Source: an uncultured Nitrospirota bacterium (GTDB lineage: Bacteria; CG2-30-53-67). From it: 51,661 nt of DNA. This document shows positions 14,816 through 23,175 of this stretch, piece after piece. Each line of letters opens with the position of its first letter. Positions within the stretch are counted from its first letter, which is position 1. The stretch is taken from NCBI GenBank assembly GCA_947259355.1, contig CAMYMF010000043.1:1-51661 (forward strand). Direction: 5' to 3'. Under the pieces are notes generated by a model. It was not told where the DNA came from and ran no database searches. It saw only the letters and a program-made list of their open reading frames with translations. The position numbers and the translations under genes are program-made.

Positions 14816-17800
14816 TCAAAGAATCCGCCGGAGGGGCTTGCGGCGTAAAAGCAACGGCATCAGGAGGATCAGCAGGGGCCATATGTCTGCCTCTTGGGCG
14901 GTCGTGCCGGACTTGATACGGCATCCGCCGCCACCGCCGCCTCCAGACACCGGCGCAGACGCTTGGTCATTCTGCGCGAGGCCGCTCACGCTGTCGGCGT
15001 CCCGGTAATCGGGCAGGCCGTCGTTGTCGTTGTCGGCCATCAACTCGACGCTGTCCGGGGATCCGTCCCCGTCGGAGTCGGCGTCGAGGGCATCGATGAT
15101 GCCGTCCGCATCGGAGTCGTAAGGATTCATTGGGTCGGGTCCCACTTCCGTGAAATCTGGCAGGCCGTCGTCGTCGGAATCGGGGTATGCCGGATCGGTT
15201 CCGAGAGCCCCTTCCTCTTCGTTGGTGAGGCCGTCGCCGTCAGGATCGGCCAGGCGGTGACTGTTAAAGGCATCACAGGGGTCTCCGGTGCCGTCCGCGT
15301 CGGCATCGGTCTGGATCTCATTGGGGAATTCGGGGCAGTTGTCCACATCGCCGCAGAACCCGTCACCGTCGATATCATTGTCGGGGTCATTTGGACAGGG
15401 GTCGTTACAATCGGCTATTCCGTCGCCGTCGCCGTCGCTCTCGGATACGTTGCATCCGCAATCCCCTCCGTCGGTCTTGGCGGGATCACTGGCGCAGAGG
15501 TCCATGCAGTCGGCCGTGCCGTCTTCGTCGGTGTCCGTATCGGCGCGACCGCAACCGCAGATCCCGCCAACGGTTTTGGACGGGTCCGTTGGGCAGGCAT
15601 CGTGGCAGTCGAGCGCACCGTCGCCGTCGGCGTCGGTGTCGGCCGTGCCGCACCCACAAACCCCCGGACTGATCTTGCCGAAGTCCGCGGGGCAGCTGTC
15701 GCGGCAGTCGGCGGTGCCGTCGCGATCCGTATCGGTGTCCGCCGCGCCGCACCCACAAATCCCCGGACTGATCTTGGCGGGGTCCAAGGGGCACGCGTCC
15801 ACACAGTCCGCTGTGCCGTCCCCGTCGTTGTCGGTGTCGGGCAGGCTGCAGCCGCAGAGGCCGGCGGTGGTCTTCTCCGGATCGTCAGGGCATTCATCAC
15901 GGCAGTCGGCCCAGCCGTCACGATCGGTATCGGTGTCCAGCGTGCCGCAACCACACTGGCCAGGGACAAGTTTGGTCGGATCGTTGGGGCACCCATCCAG
16001 ACAATTTGCCGTACCGTCGGCATCGGCGTCGTCGTCGGGACTACCGCAACCGCAGATGCCGGCGGTCTGTTTGGCTGGATCGTTGGGGCATTCATCCTGG
16101 CAGTCGAGGGTCCCGTCGGCGTCGCTGTCGCTGTCGGCCGTGCCGCAACCGCAGACGCCGGACTTGCTCTTGTGGGGATCGGCCGGGCAGCCGTCAATGC
16201 AATCGGGGAAGAAATCGCCATCCCTGTCGGTTTCGGGTACACCGCAGCCGCAGAAGAATGGGAGCCACTTGTCCGGATCGTCGGGACAGAAGTCGAAGCA
16301 GTCGGGATGCCTGTCGCCGTCGCGGTCCGTGTCGGCCACGCCGCAGCCGCAGGTGCCGGGGGCGGTCTTGTTCGCGTCCAGTGGGCAATCATCCAGACAG
16401 TCGGGCCAGCCGTCGTTGTCGGTGTCGATCTCCGGGATACCGCAGCCACAAACACCGCGAGCAATCTTGTCTGGATCCAGCGGACACTCGTCCAGACAGT
16501 CGGGGCGGCCATCTCCGTCGGCGTCGCTGTCGGAGATCCCACAGCCGCACAGACCTGGCGCTGTTTTGGCAGAATCCTGGGCGCACAAATCGAGGCAGTC
16601 GGGTGTCCCGTCGGCGTCGCTGTCGCTGTCGGGTACGCCGCAGCCGCAGACGCCTGCTACAATCTTGCCGGGGTCCTGGGGGCACTCGTCCAGGCAGTTC
16701 GGGGTCCCGTCGGCGTCGCTGTCCGTTTCGGCGACGCCGCAGCCGCAGGTGCCGGGGTCATTCTTTAGGGGATCCAGGGGACATTCATCGTGACAGTCGG
16801 CTGTGCCGTCCTGGTCGAGATCCCTGTCTGAGACGCCGCAGCCGCAGGTGCCTGCTACGGTCTTGCCGGGGTCCTGGGGGCACTCGTCCAGGCAGTTGGG
16901 GGTCCCATCGCCGTCGCTGTCCGTTTCGGCTATGCCGCAGCCGCAGGTGCCGGGGGTGATCTTTCCGGCATCGGTGGGACAGGAATCATTGCAGTCCAGG
17001 GTGCCGTCGGCATCGGCATCCGTATCCGGTAAACCGCAGCCGCAGATGCCCGGAACGATCTTACCCGAGTCCGACGGACACAGATCGAGGCAGTCCGAGG
17101 TACCATCGGCGTCGGAGTCTGTGTCAGGCATTCCGCAGCCGCAGGCTCCGGGGTCATTCTTCAGGGGATCCAGGGGACATTCATCGTGACAGTCGGCTGT
17201 GCCGTCCTGGTCGAGATCCCTGTCTGAGACGCCGCAGCCGCCATCGGGGTCGACATCCTGCAGACCGCAGCCGCACAGACCGGGCGCCGCCTTGGCGGGA
17301 TCGTCGGGGCAGCCGTCGAGACAGTCGAGCACGCCGTCACCATCGCTGTCGGTGTCAGCCACGCCGCAGCCGCAGACGCCGACGCTGATTTTTGCAGGAT
17401 CGTCGGGGCAACCGTCGAGACAGTCGAGCACGCCGTCACCGTCGGAATCGATGTCAGGCATGTTGCAGCCGCAAAGACCGGGGGTGATTTTGTCGTTGTC
17501 CCCGGGGCACAGGTCGTTACAATCGGCAGTGCCGTCACCGTCGCTGTCGGCGTCGACCACGCCGCAGCCGCAGACGCCGGCGAGGATTTTGTCGGCGTCC
17601 TGAGGACACAGATCGTGGCAGTCGGGCGTGCCGTCGGCATCGGCGTCGGTGTCGGGGATGCCGCAGCCGCAGATGCCGGCGACGATTTTGTCGGCGTCCT
17701 GGGGACACAGGTCGTGGCAGTCGGGCGTGCCGTCGGCATCGGCGTCGGTGTCGGGGATGCCGCAGCCGCACAGACCGGTATCCGTCTTCAGAGGATCGCT

Positions 17801-19270
17801 GGGGCAGCCGTCGGAACAATCATCCGGACCGTCTCCGTCCGAATCGACGGGGCAGGGGTCACAGAGGTCTCCCACCCCATCCTTGTCCGAGTCCAACTGA
17901 TCGGGGTTTTCTGTTTCCGGGCAGTTGTCGTGGCATTCGGGAATCCCGTCTCCGTCCAGTCGGGAATCCTCGTCGTCGGGCGTTCCATTGCAGTCGTCAT
18001 CAACACCGTCGCAGGTCGCATCGCCGGCTGCAGGGTGGATGTTCGGGTTGGTGTCGTCGCACTCCTCGAGAACCGTGTAGCCGTCTCGGTCCTTGTCCGG
18101 AGAAAGGAGAAAGGCTTCCTGATTGCCGTCAGGGTTGATGCCGTAGCCCGCTATCTGGCCTCTGTTGTTGATAGCCCGAACCTGCAACAGGATCCATCCA
18201 TCGCCACTTTCGTCAACCAGGCTTTCCAGGGGGACCATCCCGGTGGATGGCTCCCACAGAAAGGTGTCACCGTTGTAGTTGGCCGCGCGCAACCCGCTCT
18301 TGCCGATGACCTGCCCCAAGTTATTGATCCCATAGGCCTCACTGAATGCGGCGCCCGGCAGTCGCCCCAAAGGTTGCATACCCGTGTCGGGACTCCAGAG
18401 GAACGCTTCATTTTCGGTGCCCGAGTTGCTCCATCCTGCAATCTGTCCCAGGTCGTTGACGGCCCTGGCGACACTGCTGAAGGAGCCGCCGGGAAGATCT
18501 CCAAGGGCCTGCATGACTTCGGTCGTGGGACGCCAGAGAAAGCCCTCCTGTGTACCTCGGCTCGACGCGCTCGTGCCGACAACTTCCGATGCGGCATTGA
18601 TGCCGTAAGGTTCACTCCTGAAGACTCCCCCCATGAGTTCGCCCAGGCCACGCATGGCTCCGGTGGCCGGGTTCCACAGAAAGGCCTGCCGCTCATCGAC
18701 CCCGCCATAACCGTAGTCGGAGTAGCCAAAGCCAACGATCGTGCCGGTATCGTTGATGGCACGGGCTTCGCTGTAAAACCGACCGCCCGGCAGATCCCCG
18801 AGCGCGACCATCGTCCGGGAGATGGGCTCCCATCGAAAGGCCTGTATGCCCGAGGAACCGTGGCTCCATCCCACGACGATGCCCGCATTATTAATGGCCG
18901 AGGCCGTACTGCTGAAGTTGCCACCGTATAGGTCGCCGAGCCCGGTCATGGTTCGGGTCACCGGATCCCAAAGGAACGCCTCCAGTCCCCGTTGTTGGAT
19001 CCCGAAATCGGAAGCACTGGTGCCCACGATTTGGCCTGCATCATTGATGCCGCAGGCTTGACTCGAGAAGTCGTTCCCCGGGAGATCGCCCAACGGGGTG
19101 AGCGTGTAGGTCTGTGCCGGCGCGGAGAGGCTCGGCGTCGGTGAAAAGAGTGAGAGCAGCAGGAGGGCAACCACCGTCGTCATCGTCGACGGCCGCGACC
19201 AACGGAGGTACAGGGGAGCCCCGTTTCCTCCGATGTCGTGGCTGCTTTTCTCGTTCTTTATTGTGCGCAT
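14816..19270 (-). CDS. Giant surface protein: HAF repeats, Cys/Asp-rich 33-residue repeats, CTERM-like sorting tail
   Basis: About 1,484 residues from the ATG at 19270. Other starts at 19348, 19336 and 19183 are possible and none has a good ribosome site. A signal peptide runs to about SLSAPA. The first part (about 55-390) has seven or eight extracellular HAF-family repeats of the form INDAGQIVGTS / EAFLWDP / LGDLPGG. The second (about 400-500) has calcium-type Asp-rich thrombospondin-3-like repeats (DSDKDGVGDLCD). The third has about 24 tandem 33-residue units, CGCG..DTD.D.DG..DC.D.CP.DP.K...G, with four Cys each. The protein ends with Asp-rich repeats, a GGGGGGGC run, a hydrophobic helix and a basic tail (LLRRKPLRR), the layout of CTERM-type sorting signals. 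Likely a secreted, Ca2+-stabilised, disulfide-rich surface or adhesion protein. Function unknown. Confidence 0.9.
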   Translation of the reverse strand: MRTIKNEKSSHDIGGNGAPLYLRWSRPSTMTTVVALLLLSLFSPTPSLSAPAQTYTLTPLGDLPGNDFSSQACGINDAGQIVGTSASDFGIQQRGLEAFLWDPVTRTMTGLGDLYGGNFSSTASAINNAGIVVGWSHGSSGIQAFRWEPISRTMVALGDLPGGRFYSEARAINDTGTIVGFGYSDYGYGGVDERQAFLWNPATGAMRGLGELMGGVFRSEPYGINAASEVVGTSASSRGTQEGFLWRPTTEVMQALGDLPGGSFSSVARAVNDLGQIAGWSNSGTENEAFLWSPDTGMQPLGRLPGAAFSEAYGINNLGQVIGKSGLRAANYNGDTFLWEPSTGMVPLESLVDESGDGWILLQVRAINNRGQIAGYGINPDGNQEAFLLSPDKDRDGYTVLEECDDTNPNIHPAAGDATCDGVDDDCNGTPDDEDSRLDGDGIPECHDNCPETENPDQLDSDKDGVGDLCDPCPVDSDGDGPDDCSDGCPSDPLKTDTGLCGCGIPDTDADADGTPDCHDLCPQDADKIVAGICGCGIPDTDADADGTPDCHDLCPQDADKILAGVCGCGVVDADSDGDGTADCNDLCPGDNDKITPGLCGCNMPDIDSDGDGVLDCLDGCPDDPAKISVGVCGCGVADTDSDGDGVLDCLDGCPDDPAKAAPGLCGCGLQDVDPDGGCGVSDRDLDQDGTADCHDECPLDPLKNDPGACGCGMPDTDSDADGTSDCLDLCPSDSGKIVPGICGCGLPDTDADADGTLDCNDSCPTDAGKITPGTCGCGIAETDSDGDGTPNCLDECPQDPGKTVAGTCGCGVSDRDLDQDGTADCHDECPLDPLKNDPGTCGCGVAETDSDADGTPNCLDECPQDPGKIVAGVCGCGVPDSDSDADGTPDCLDLCAQDSAKTAPGLCGCGISDSDADGDGRPDCLDECPLDPDKIARGVCGCGIPEIDTDNDGWPDCLDDCPLDANKTAPGTCGCGVADTDRDGDRHPDCFDFCPDDPDKWLPFFCGCGVPETDRDGDFFPDCIDGCPADPHKSKSGVCGCGTADSDSDADGTLDCQDECPNDPAKQTAGICGCGSPDDDADADGTANCLDGCPNDPTKLVPGQCGCGTLDTDTDRDGWADCRDECPDDPEKTTAGLCGCSLPDTDNDGDGTADCVDACPLDPAKISPGICGCGAADTDTDRDGTADCRDSCPADFGKISPGVCGCGTADTDADGDGALDCHDACPTDPSKTVGGICGCGRADTDTDEDGTADCMDLCASDPAKTDGGDCGCNVSESDGDGDGIADCNDPCPNDPDNDIDGDGFCGDVDNCPEFPNEIQTDADADGTGDPCDAFNSHRLADPDGDGLTNEEEGALGTDPAYPDSDDDGLPDFTEVGPDPMNPYDSDADGIIDALDADSDGDGSPDSVELMADNDNDGLPDYRDADSVSGLAQNDQASAPVSGGGGGGGCRIKSGTTAQEADIWPLLILLMPLLLRRKPLRRIL
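15372..17770 (-). repeat. Coding minisatellite of 99-bp units
   Basis: About 24 tandem units with a 99-bp (33-codon) period inside the giant surface gene. One unit is truncated near 17,240: a DVDPDGG segment joins directly to CGVSDRD. The segments at about 16,752-16,850 and 17,149-17,240 are almost identical in DNA, while most other units have diverged. Both point to unequal recombination. The period is a multiple of three, so long stop-free frames also appear on the plus strand. Confidence 0.9.
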
Positions 19271-19858
19271 CGCTTGAATATAAGAGTAAGATGGAGACAA
19301 AAGGCCCCAGTAGCGTGAAACAGTCCTGAGATACATGGCTGGCCCCATGGCTTGCAATTTGAATGCCTTGATTGTCTGATTTCGATGCCCGCCCGACGGA
19401 TGGGGTTGTTTCGGTCATAAATCGTTGTGGTTTCATCCGCTTGCAGGCCTGTGCCGGAAGAACAATATTTTATTCCTGGAAAACAAAAAATGTGTAATTG
19501 ACCTTTTTCCTCGTTTCTTACGCAATTAATTACCAAATAATGGAAATATATTTCATATTTTATGAAAATTTGTTCTATAATTCGATAAAGCGTCTTTCAA
19601 GGAAATCTCTCAGACACGGTCGAGCGGCCAGGGGCTGACGGGGACGGCTTCAATCATCGGTGGACGGTGTCGGTGTAGAGTGGGCGCCGCCAATGGGAGA
19701 TCTTCGGGACGATGCAGCCCGGCGGTAAATGCGTTGGGGTCGCCGCGTGGGCCGTGCGTCGCGCCGACATAACCCTTGATTTTGAAAGGGCCATTTGCTA
19801 AGGTGCCTCTGGTTTTGAGCGCTGCAGGGAGCCCACGCAATCAACCTGGAATCGATGC
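19271..19858. other. AT-rich divergent intergenic region
   Basis: About 590 bases between the giant surface gene and the PHP gene. The part at 19,440-19,600 is strikingly AT-rich compared with its surroundings and probably holds promoters for one or both directions, but no pair of boxes is clear. The 19,620-19,850 part is GC-rich with no supportable gene; its minus-strand frames show no family resemblance. Confidence 0.5.
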
Positions 19859-20512
19859 ATGATCGATCTGCACACACACACCCTTTTCAGCGACGGCGTT
19901 CTCCTGCCGTCGGAATTGGCACGGCGGGCTGAGGTCATCGGTTATCGAGCACTGGCCTTTACCGATCACGTCGATCATTCCAATCTCGAGCATGTTCTGT
20001 CAAACATCGTGAAGGTCTGTGATGTTCTGAACGCCCACGGGTCTGTGCGGGTGATTCCGGGAGTTGAAATCACGCACGTCCATCCCGATGCGTTCGGGCC
20101 ACTCGTTGAGCGGGCCCGCCAACTGGGCGCCCAGGTGGTGGTGGCACACGGGGAGACGATGGTGGAGCCGGTGGCCCCGGGCACCAACCGGGCGGCCATT
20201 GAGGTGGGCGTGGACATCGTCGCCCACCCGGGATTGATCACGGAGCCGGAAGTGGAGTTGGCTGCCGCGCGAGGGGTCTATCTTGAGATTACGACGCGTC
20301 GGGGGCATTCCCTCACCAACGGTCATGTCGCTCGACTGGCCCTCGCTGCAGGGGCGCCTCTGGTGTGCAACACCGATAGCCATGGACCGGGCGATCTGGT
20401 CAGCCGTGAACGGGCGGCACGAATCCTGCGGGGATCGGGTCTCGCGCAGGAAGCGGTTGGACGGGTTTTCGGCAATTCCGAAGAATTAATGAAGAAGTTG
20501 ACCCAAGGGTGA
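19859..20512 (+). CDS. PHP-domain phosphoesterase (histidinol-phosphatase-like)
   Basis: 217 residues. The PHP metal motifs are complete: MIDLHTHTLFSDG at the N-terminus, FTDHVDHSN, then GVEITHVHPD, VAHPGL and NTDSHGPGD. It is a small cytoplasmic trinuclear-metal phosphoesterase of the histidinol phosphate phosphatase-like group, shorter than true HisK (about 260-280). No his genes are nearby, so a general phosphatase or nucleotide phosphatase role is as likely. Its stop is 11 nt before the next gene, which has GAGGAGG across the junction, so the two are coupled. The ATG lacks a strong ribosome site. Confidence 0.85.
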   Translation: MIDLHTHTLFSDGVLLPSELARRAEVIGYRALAFTDHVDHSNLEHVLSNIVKVCDVLNAHGSVRVIPGVEITHVHPDAFGPLVERARQLGAQVVVAHGETMVEPVAPGTNRAAIEVGVDIVAHPGLITEPEVELAAARGVYLEITTRRGHSLTNGHVARLALAAGAPLVCNTDSHGPGDLVSRERAARILRGSGLAQEAVGRVFGNSEELMKKLTQG

Positions 20513-20523
20513 GGAGGGCGGTC

Positions 20524-21171
20524 ATGACGAAAAAGGATGCCGAACTGCTGGAGACGGATGAGTTTCTAGCGGGCCTGCAGCGAGCTTACAAATACGTTCT
20601 GGAGAACATTAAATTTGTCGGCCTGATTGCAGGGGGCATCTTGGCTGGACTCCTGATTATTCTGCTCGTCCTCTACCAGGCCAGAGCCACCCGGGACCAA
20701 CAGTCCCTGGCGTTGAGCAATGCCGTGGCGGCTTACCACGACGGGCGCTACGACGATGCGCTGGCGGCTCTGAAGCCGTTCAGCGAAAAATCAGATGTGC
20801 ATGCCGCGCAAGCGGAACTCTACGAAGGCAATATCCTATTCGACCAAGGGGAATTCGAAGAGGCGCTGCCCCATTTCGAAAGGGCTCTGAAACTGGGCGC
20901 TGAGAAGAAAATCGACGTGCTTCAGGGTCTCGCCCTTCAGGGGATGGCCTTCAGCGAACGAGAGCTGGGGCGCCCCGAACGGGCGGAGGAACTGCTGGGG
21001 CGCCTTCGCGGCTTTCTGCCCGAAGTGGCGCTGATGGAACTGGCACGCCTCCATACCGCGCAAGGGGACAACGCAAAGGCCCGGGCCGCATTGGAGGAGC
21101 TGATCCGCGAACATGGGGATTCGCCCCTGGCCACCAGCGCCGAGACACTCAAGAACAACCTGATGCCGTGA
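20524..21171 (+). CDS. YfgM-like membrane-anchored TPR protein
   Basis: 215 residues from the ATG at 20524 with GAGGAGG 6-8 nt upstream. There is a short cytoplasmic N-terminus, one membrane helix at about 31-55 (FVGLIAGGILAGLLIILLVL) and then tetratricopeptide repeats, including YHDGRYDDALAALKPF and LFDQGEFEEALPHFERAL. This is the architecture of YfgM, an ancillary subunit of the SecYEG translocon that hands proteins to periplasmic chaperones. The gene overlaps the broken ppx/gppA by 4 nt (GTGA), so the three formed an operon with the PHP gene. Confidence 0.85.
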   Translation: MTKKDAELLETDEFLAGLQRAYKYVLENIKFVGLIAGGILAGLLIILLVLYQARATRDQQSLALSNAVAAYHDGRYDDALAALKPFSEKSDVHAAQAELYEGNILFDQGEFEEALPHFERALKLGAEKKIDVLQGLALQGMAFSERELGRPERAEELLGRLRGFLPEVALMELARLHTAQGDNAKARAALEELIREHGDSPLATSAETLKNNLMP

Positions 21172-22110
21172 TACAGGGCCTCCATGTCCCTGCCAAAGCG
21201 GATCCCCCGGACTGCGTGGCCGTCCTAGACCTCGGAACCAATACCTTCCGCCTTCTCATCGCAAGCTTGAACGCACGCCAGCAACTGCTCAGGCACCGTC
21301 TCGATCGGCGGATTGTCCGCATGGGCAGCCAGGTTGTCACCCGCTGCAGGAGCCCCGCGGATGCTATGACCAGGGGCGTTTGAGCGCTGCGCGCGCTTGC
21401 GGCTGTCCTCCGAGACTACCGTGTCACCCAGCTGACAGCGGTGGCGACCGGTGCCCTCCGGCATGCCGCAAACGCTGACGCGCCTCGCGGCAGCCCTTTC
21501 CTCTCCGATTCATGTTCTCGCGGGCCGGCAGGAGGGGGGCCATACGTTTGCCGGCGTGCGCGCCGGGCTCCCCGGCTGTGCAGAGGCTCCGGCGCTTGTC
21601 GTCGATGTGGGCGGCCGCAGCATCGAGTCTGTCCGGATTGCGCCGGATGGGAGGGCCTCGATTCAGAGTCTTCCCGTGGGCGTTGTTTATTTAAAGGAGC
21701 TTCTCGGGGGGCAGACGCCGGGGACCGACACCGATCTTGCGACGGCCCGTGCCCTGGAGAATATCGATTTCCCCAAGGGTTCCGTCTCGACGTTACGGTG
21801 CATTGGCACGGGCGGATCGATGACCACCCTGGCCTGGATGGCGCTCGGTCTGAAGCGGTACGATCCGGAAAGAATACACGGGTTTACGCTCACCAGCCCT
21901 CTGGTAGAGAACCCTCTGTCAGAGGCTGTGCGCCTTCCGTGCGAAGCATTGATGGATCGGTTTGGTTTGGAGCGGGGACGGGCGGATCTTGTCGTTTCTG
22001 GCGGGATGCTCACTGCGGCGTTACTCCGACGGCTTCCGGCGGAGACTCTGCGCGTCAGCGACTATGGACTGTTGGAAGGAATCGCCCTAGCCCGAATATT
22101 GCATGACTAA
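21168..22110 (+). pseudogene. Ppx/GppA phosphatase, broken by in-frame TGA and frameshift
   Basis: Reads as an exopolyphosphatase/pppGpp phosphatase with two lesions. From GTG at 21168 the frame gives AVLDLGTNTFRLLIASL (actin-like phosphate-1 loop) and IVRMGSQVV, then meets TGA at 21381-21383. The same frame continues with ALRALAAVLRDYRVTQLTAV and ATGALRHAANADA. Near 21480 homology moves to another frame, giving RLAAALSSPIHVLAGRQEG, then VVDVGGRSIESV (usually DIGGGSTE), GTGGSMTTLAWMALGL and a normal end at VSDYGLLEGIALARILHD. The total length would be about 310 residues, normal for the family. The catalytic Glu of the REEA motif is kept (RQEG) but the GGGS loop is altered to GGRS. Two lesions argue for a decayed gene, or sequence errors. 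Its 3' end is one arm of the inverted repeat at 22087-22270. Confidence 0.82.
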
Positions 22111-22270
22111 ATCTATTACGAGGCCGGATAAGGCGCCGTATGCGGCGTTGCAGAAGAATTTCCTGACTTCGAAATATTGCAATATGTCTTCAGCCAGAAA
22201 ATTTTCTGCGCCTTGCCTACGGCGCTTCTTCGGCATCTCATCACGATCAGTCATGCAATATTCGGGCTAG
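22087..22270. repeat. 184-bp inverted-repeat element at the ppx 3' end
   Basis: Perfect 22-bp arms, 22087-22108 and 22249-22270, enclose about 140 bp. The left arm encodes the last codons and stop of the broken ppx. The interior has smaller GC-rich palindromes (around 22132-22150 and 22206-22226) and a short AATATTGCAATAT-like core. It may act as a transcription end between the convergent ppx and lolD, or be a REP/MITE-type element. Part of it (22091-22128) recurs at 35227-35264. Confidence 0.75.
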
Positions 22271-22340
22271 CGGTTTTGAACGCCAGGCGGGCCCGCCGCT
22301 GAGCCATGCCGGGCCGCGGTGATGGATCGTCCAAAGGGGC

Positions 22341-23027
22341 TCAGTCAAAAATCTTACCGTCCACCATATGGATGATCCGGTCGCTCTTGCCGGCGAGTTT
22401 CTCGTTATGAGTCACGAAGACAAAGGCAACCCCTCGCTCCCGGTTGAGTTTCATCAGGAGTTGATGCACCGCTTCGCCTGTGGTGGTGTCGAGGTTCCCC
22501 GTCGGTTCATCGGCGAAAACGACTTTCGGATTCATGCAGAGCGCGCGTGCGATGGCCACACGCTGCTGTTCACCGCCGGAAAGCTCCCCCGGTTTGTGAT
22601 CGGCCCGGTCTGTCAATCCCACCTCGGCGAGTATCGCCAGACCCCGCTTAATGCTCTCCCCACGGGAATGTCCTGCGATCAGGCTCGGCATAATGACATT
22701 CTCTACGGCGGTGAACTCGGGGAGGAGGTGATGAAACTGGAAGACGAATCCCATGAAACGGCTTCGAAAATCGGAGAGGGTGTTTCCGTTCAGGGCAAAA
22801 ACGTCTTTGCCTTCGTAGAGGACACGACCCGACGTGGGGTTTTCCAGCGTTCCCAGAATGTGAAGGAAGGTGCTCTTGCCGACACCCGACGCGCCGCAAA
22901 TAGCCAGCATCTCTCCTGCGAGGATCTGGAAATCGATCCCCTTGAGGACGTCAATTGTCTTCTGTCCTGTTCGGAAAGACTTGGTGAGGCCTCGGACCTC
23001 AATGAGTACTCTCGGACTGTCGGGCAT
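22341..23027 (-). CDS. lolD: LolD/MacB-type ABC transporter ATPase (orphan)
   Basis: 228 residues, the length of LolD. Walker [10 protein letters not shown] is at about 44-52, the Q-loop region [18 protein letters not shown] is typical of LolD (QFHHLLP), the signature is [15 protein letters not shown], Walker B is [12 protein letters not shown] and the H-loop is VFVTHNEKL. LolD powers release of lipoproteins from the inner membrane through LolCE. No permease gene is adjacent: downstream is the inverted-repeat element and the convergent broken ppx, upstream a divergent peptidase. LolCE must be elsewhere if this works as LolD. ATG start, with a plausible GAGGAG site a few bases upstream. Confidence 0.9.
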   Translation of the reverse strand: MPDSPRVLIEVRGLTKSFRTGQKTIDVLKGIDFQILAGEMLAICGASGVGKSTFLHILGTLENPTSGRVLYEGKDVFALNGNTLSDFRSRFMGFVFQFHHLLPEFTAVENVIMPSLIAGHSRGESIKRGLAILAEVGLTDRADHKPGELSGGEQQRVAIARALCMNPKVVFADEPTGNLDTTTGEAVHQLLMKLNRERGVAFVFVTHNEKLAGKSDRIIHMVDGKIFD

Positions 23028-23175
23028 CGTTGCTCCTCAAAGCTGCATTTCTATCACAGGGGTGATTTTAAAGTAAAGCGAGAAAGCGGCTATTCCTGTT
23101 GCCCCTGCGGCTGTCATGGATTAGACTGGTGTTGCCTCTGCCGATCCTGACGGCAAGGGCCGGAGGCACATCTGG

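Noticed and set aside
14894-16793. Long plus-strand open frames (up to 624 codons) opposite the giant surface gene
   Set aside because: They follow the 99-bp repeat on the other strand. The period is a multiple of three and lacks stops there. The minus strand encodes clear HAF, Cys/Asp repeats, a signal peptide and a sorting tail.
15372-17770. CRISPR array or noncoding satellite
   Set aside because: The repeat is 99 bp, contiguous without unique spacers and translates to a conserved 33-residue unit in one frame.
21381-21383. Selenocysteine at the in-frame TGA of ppx/gppA
   Set aside because: The position is not a Cys site in the family, and a separate frameshift follows within 100 nt, so decay or sequence error is simpler.
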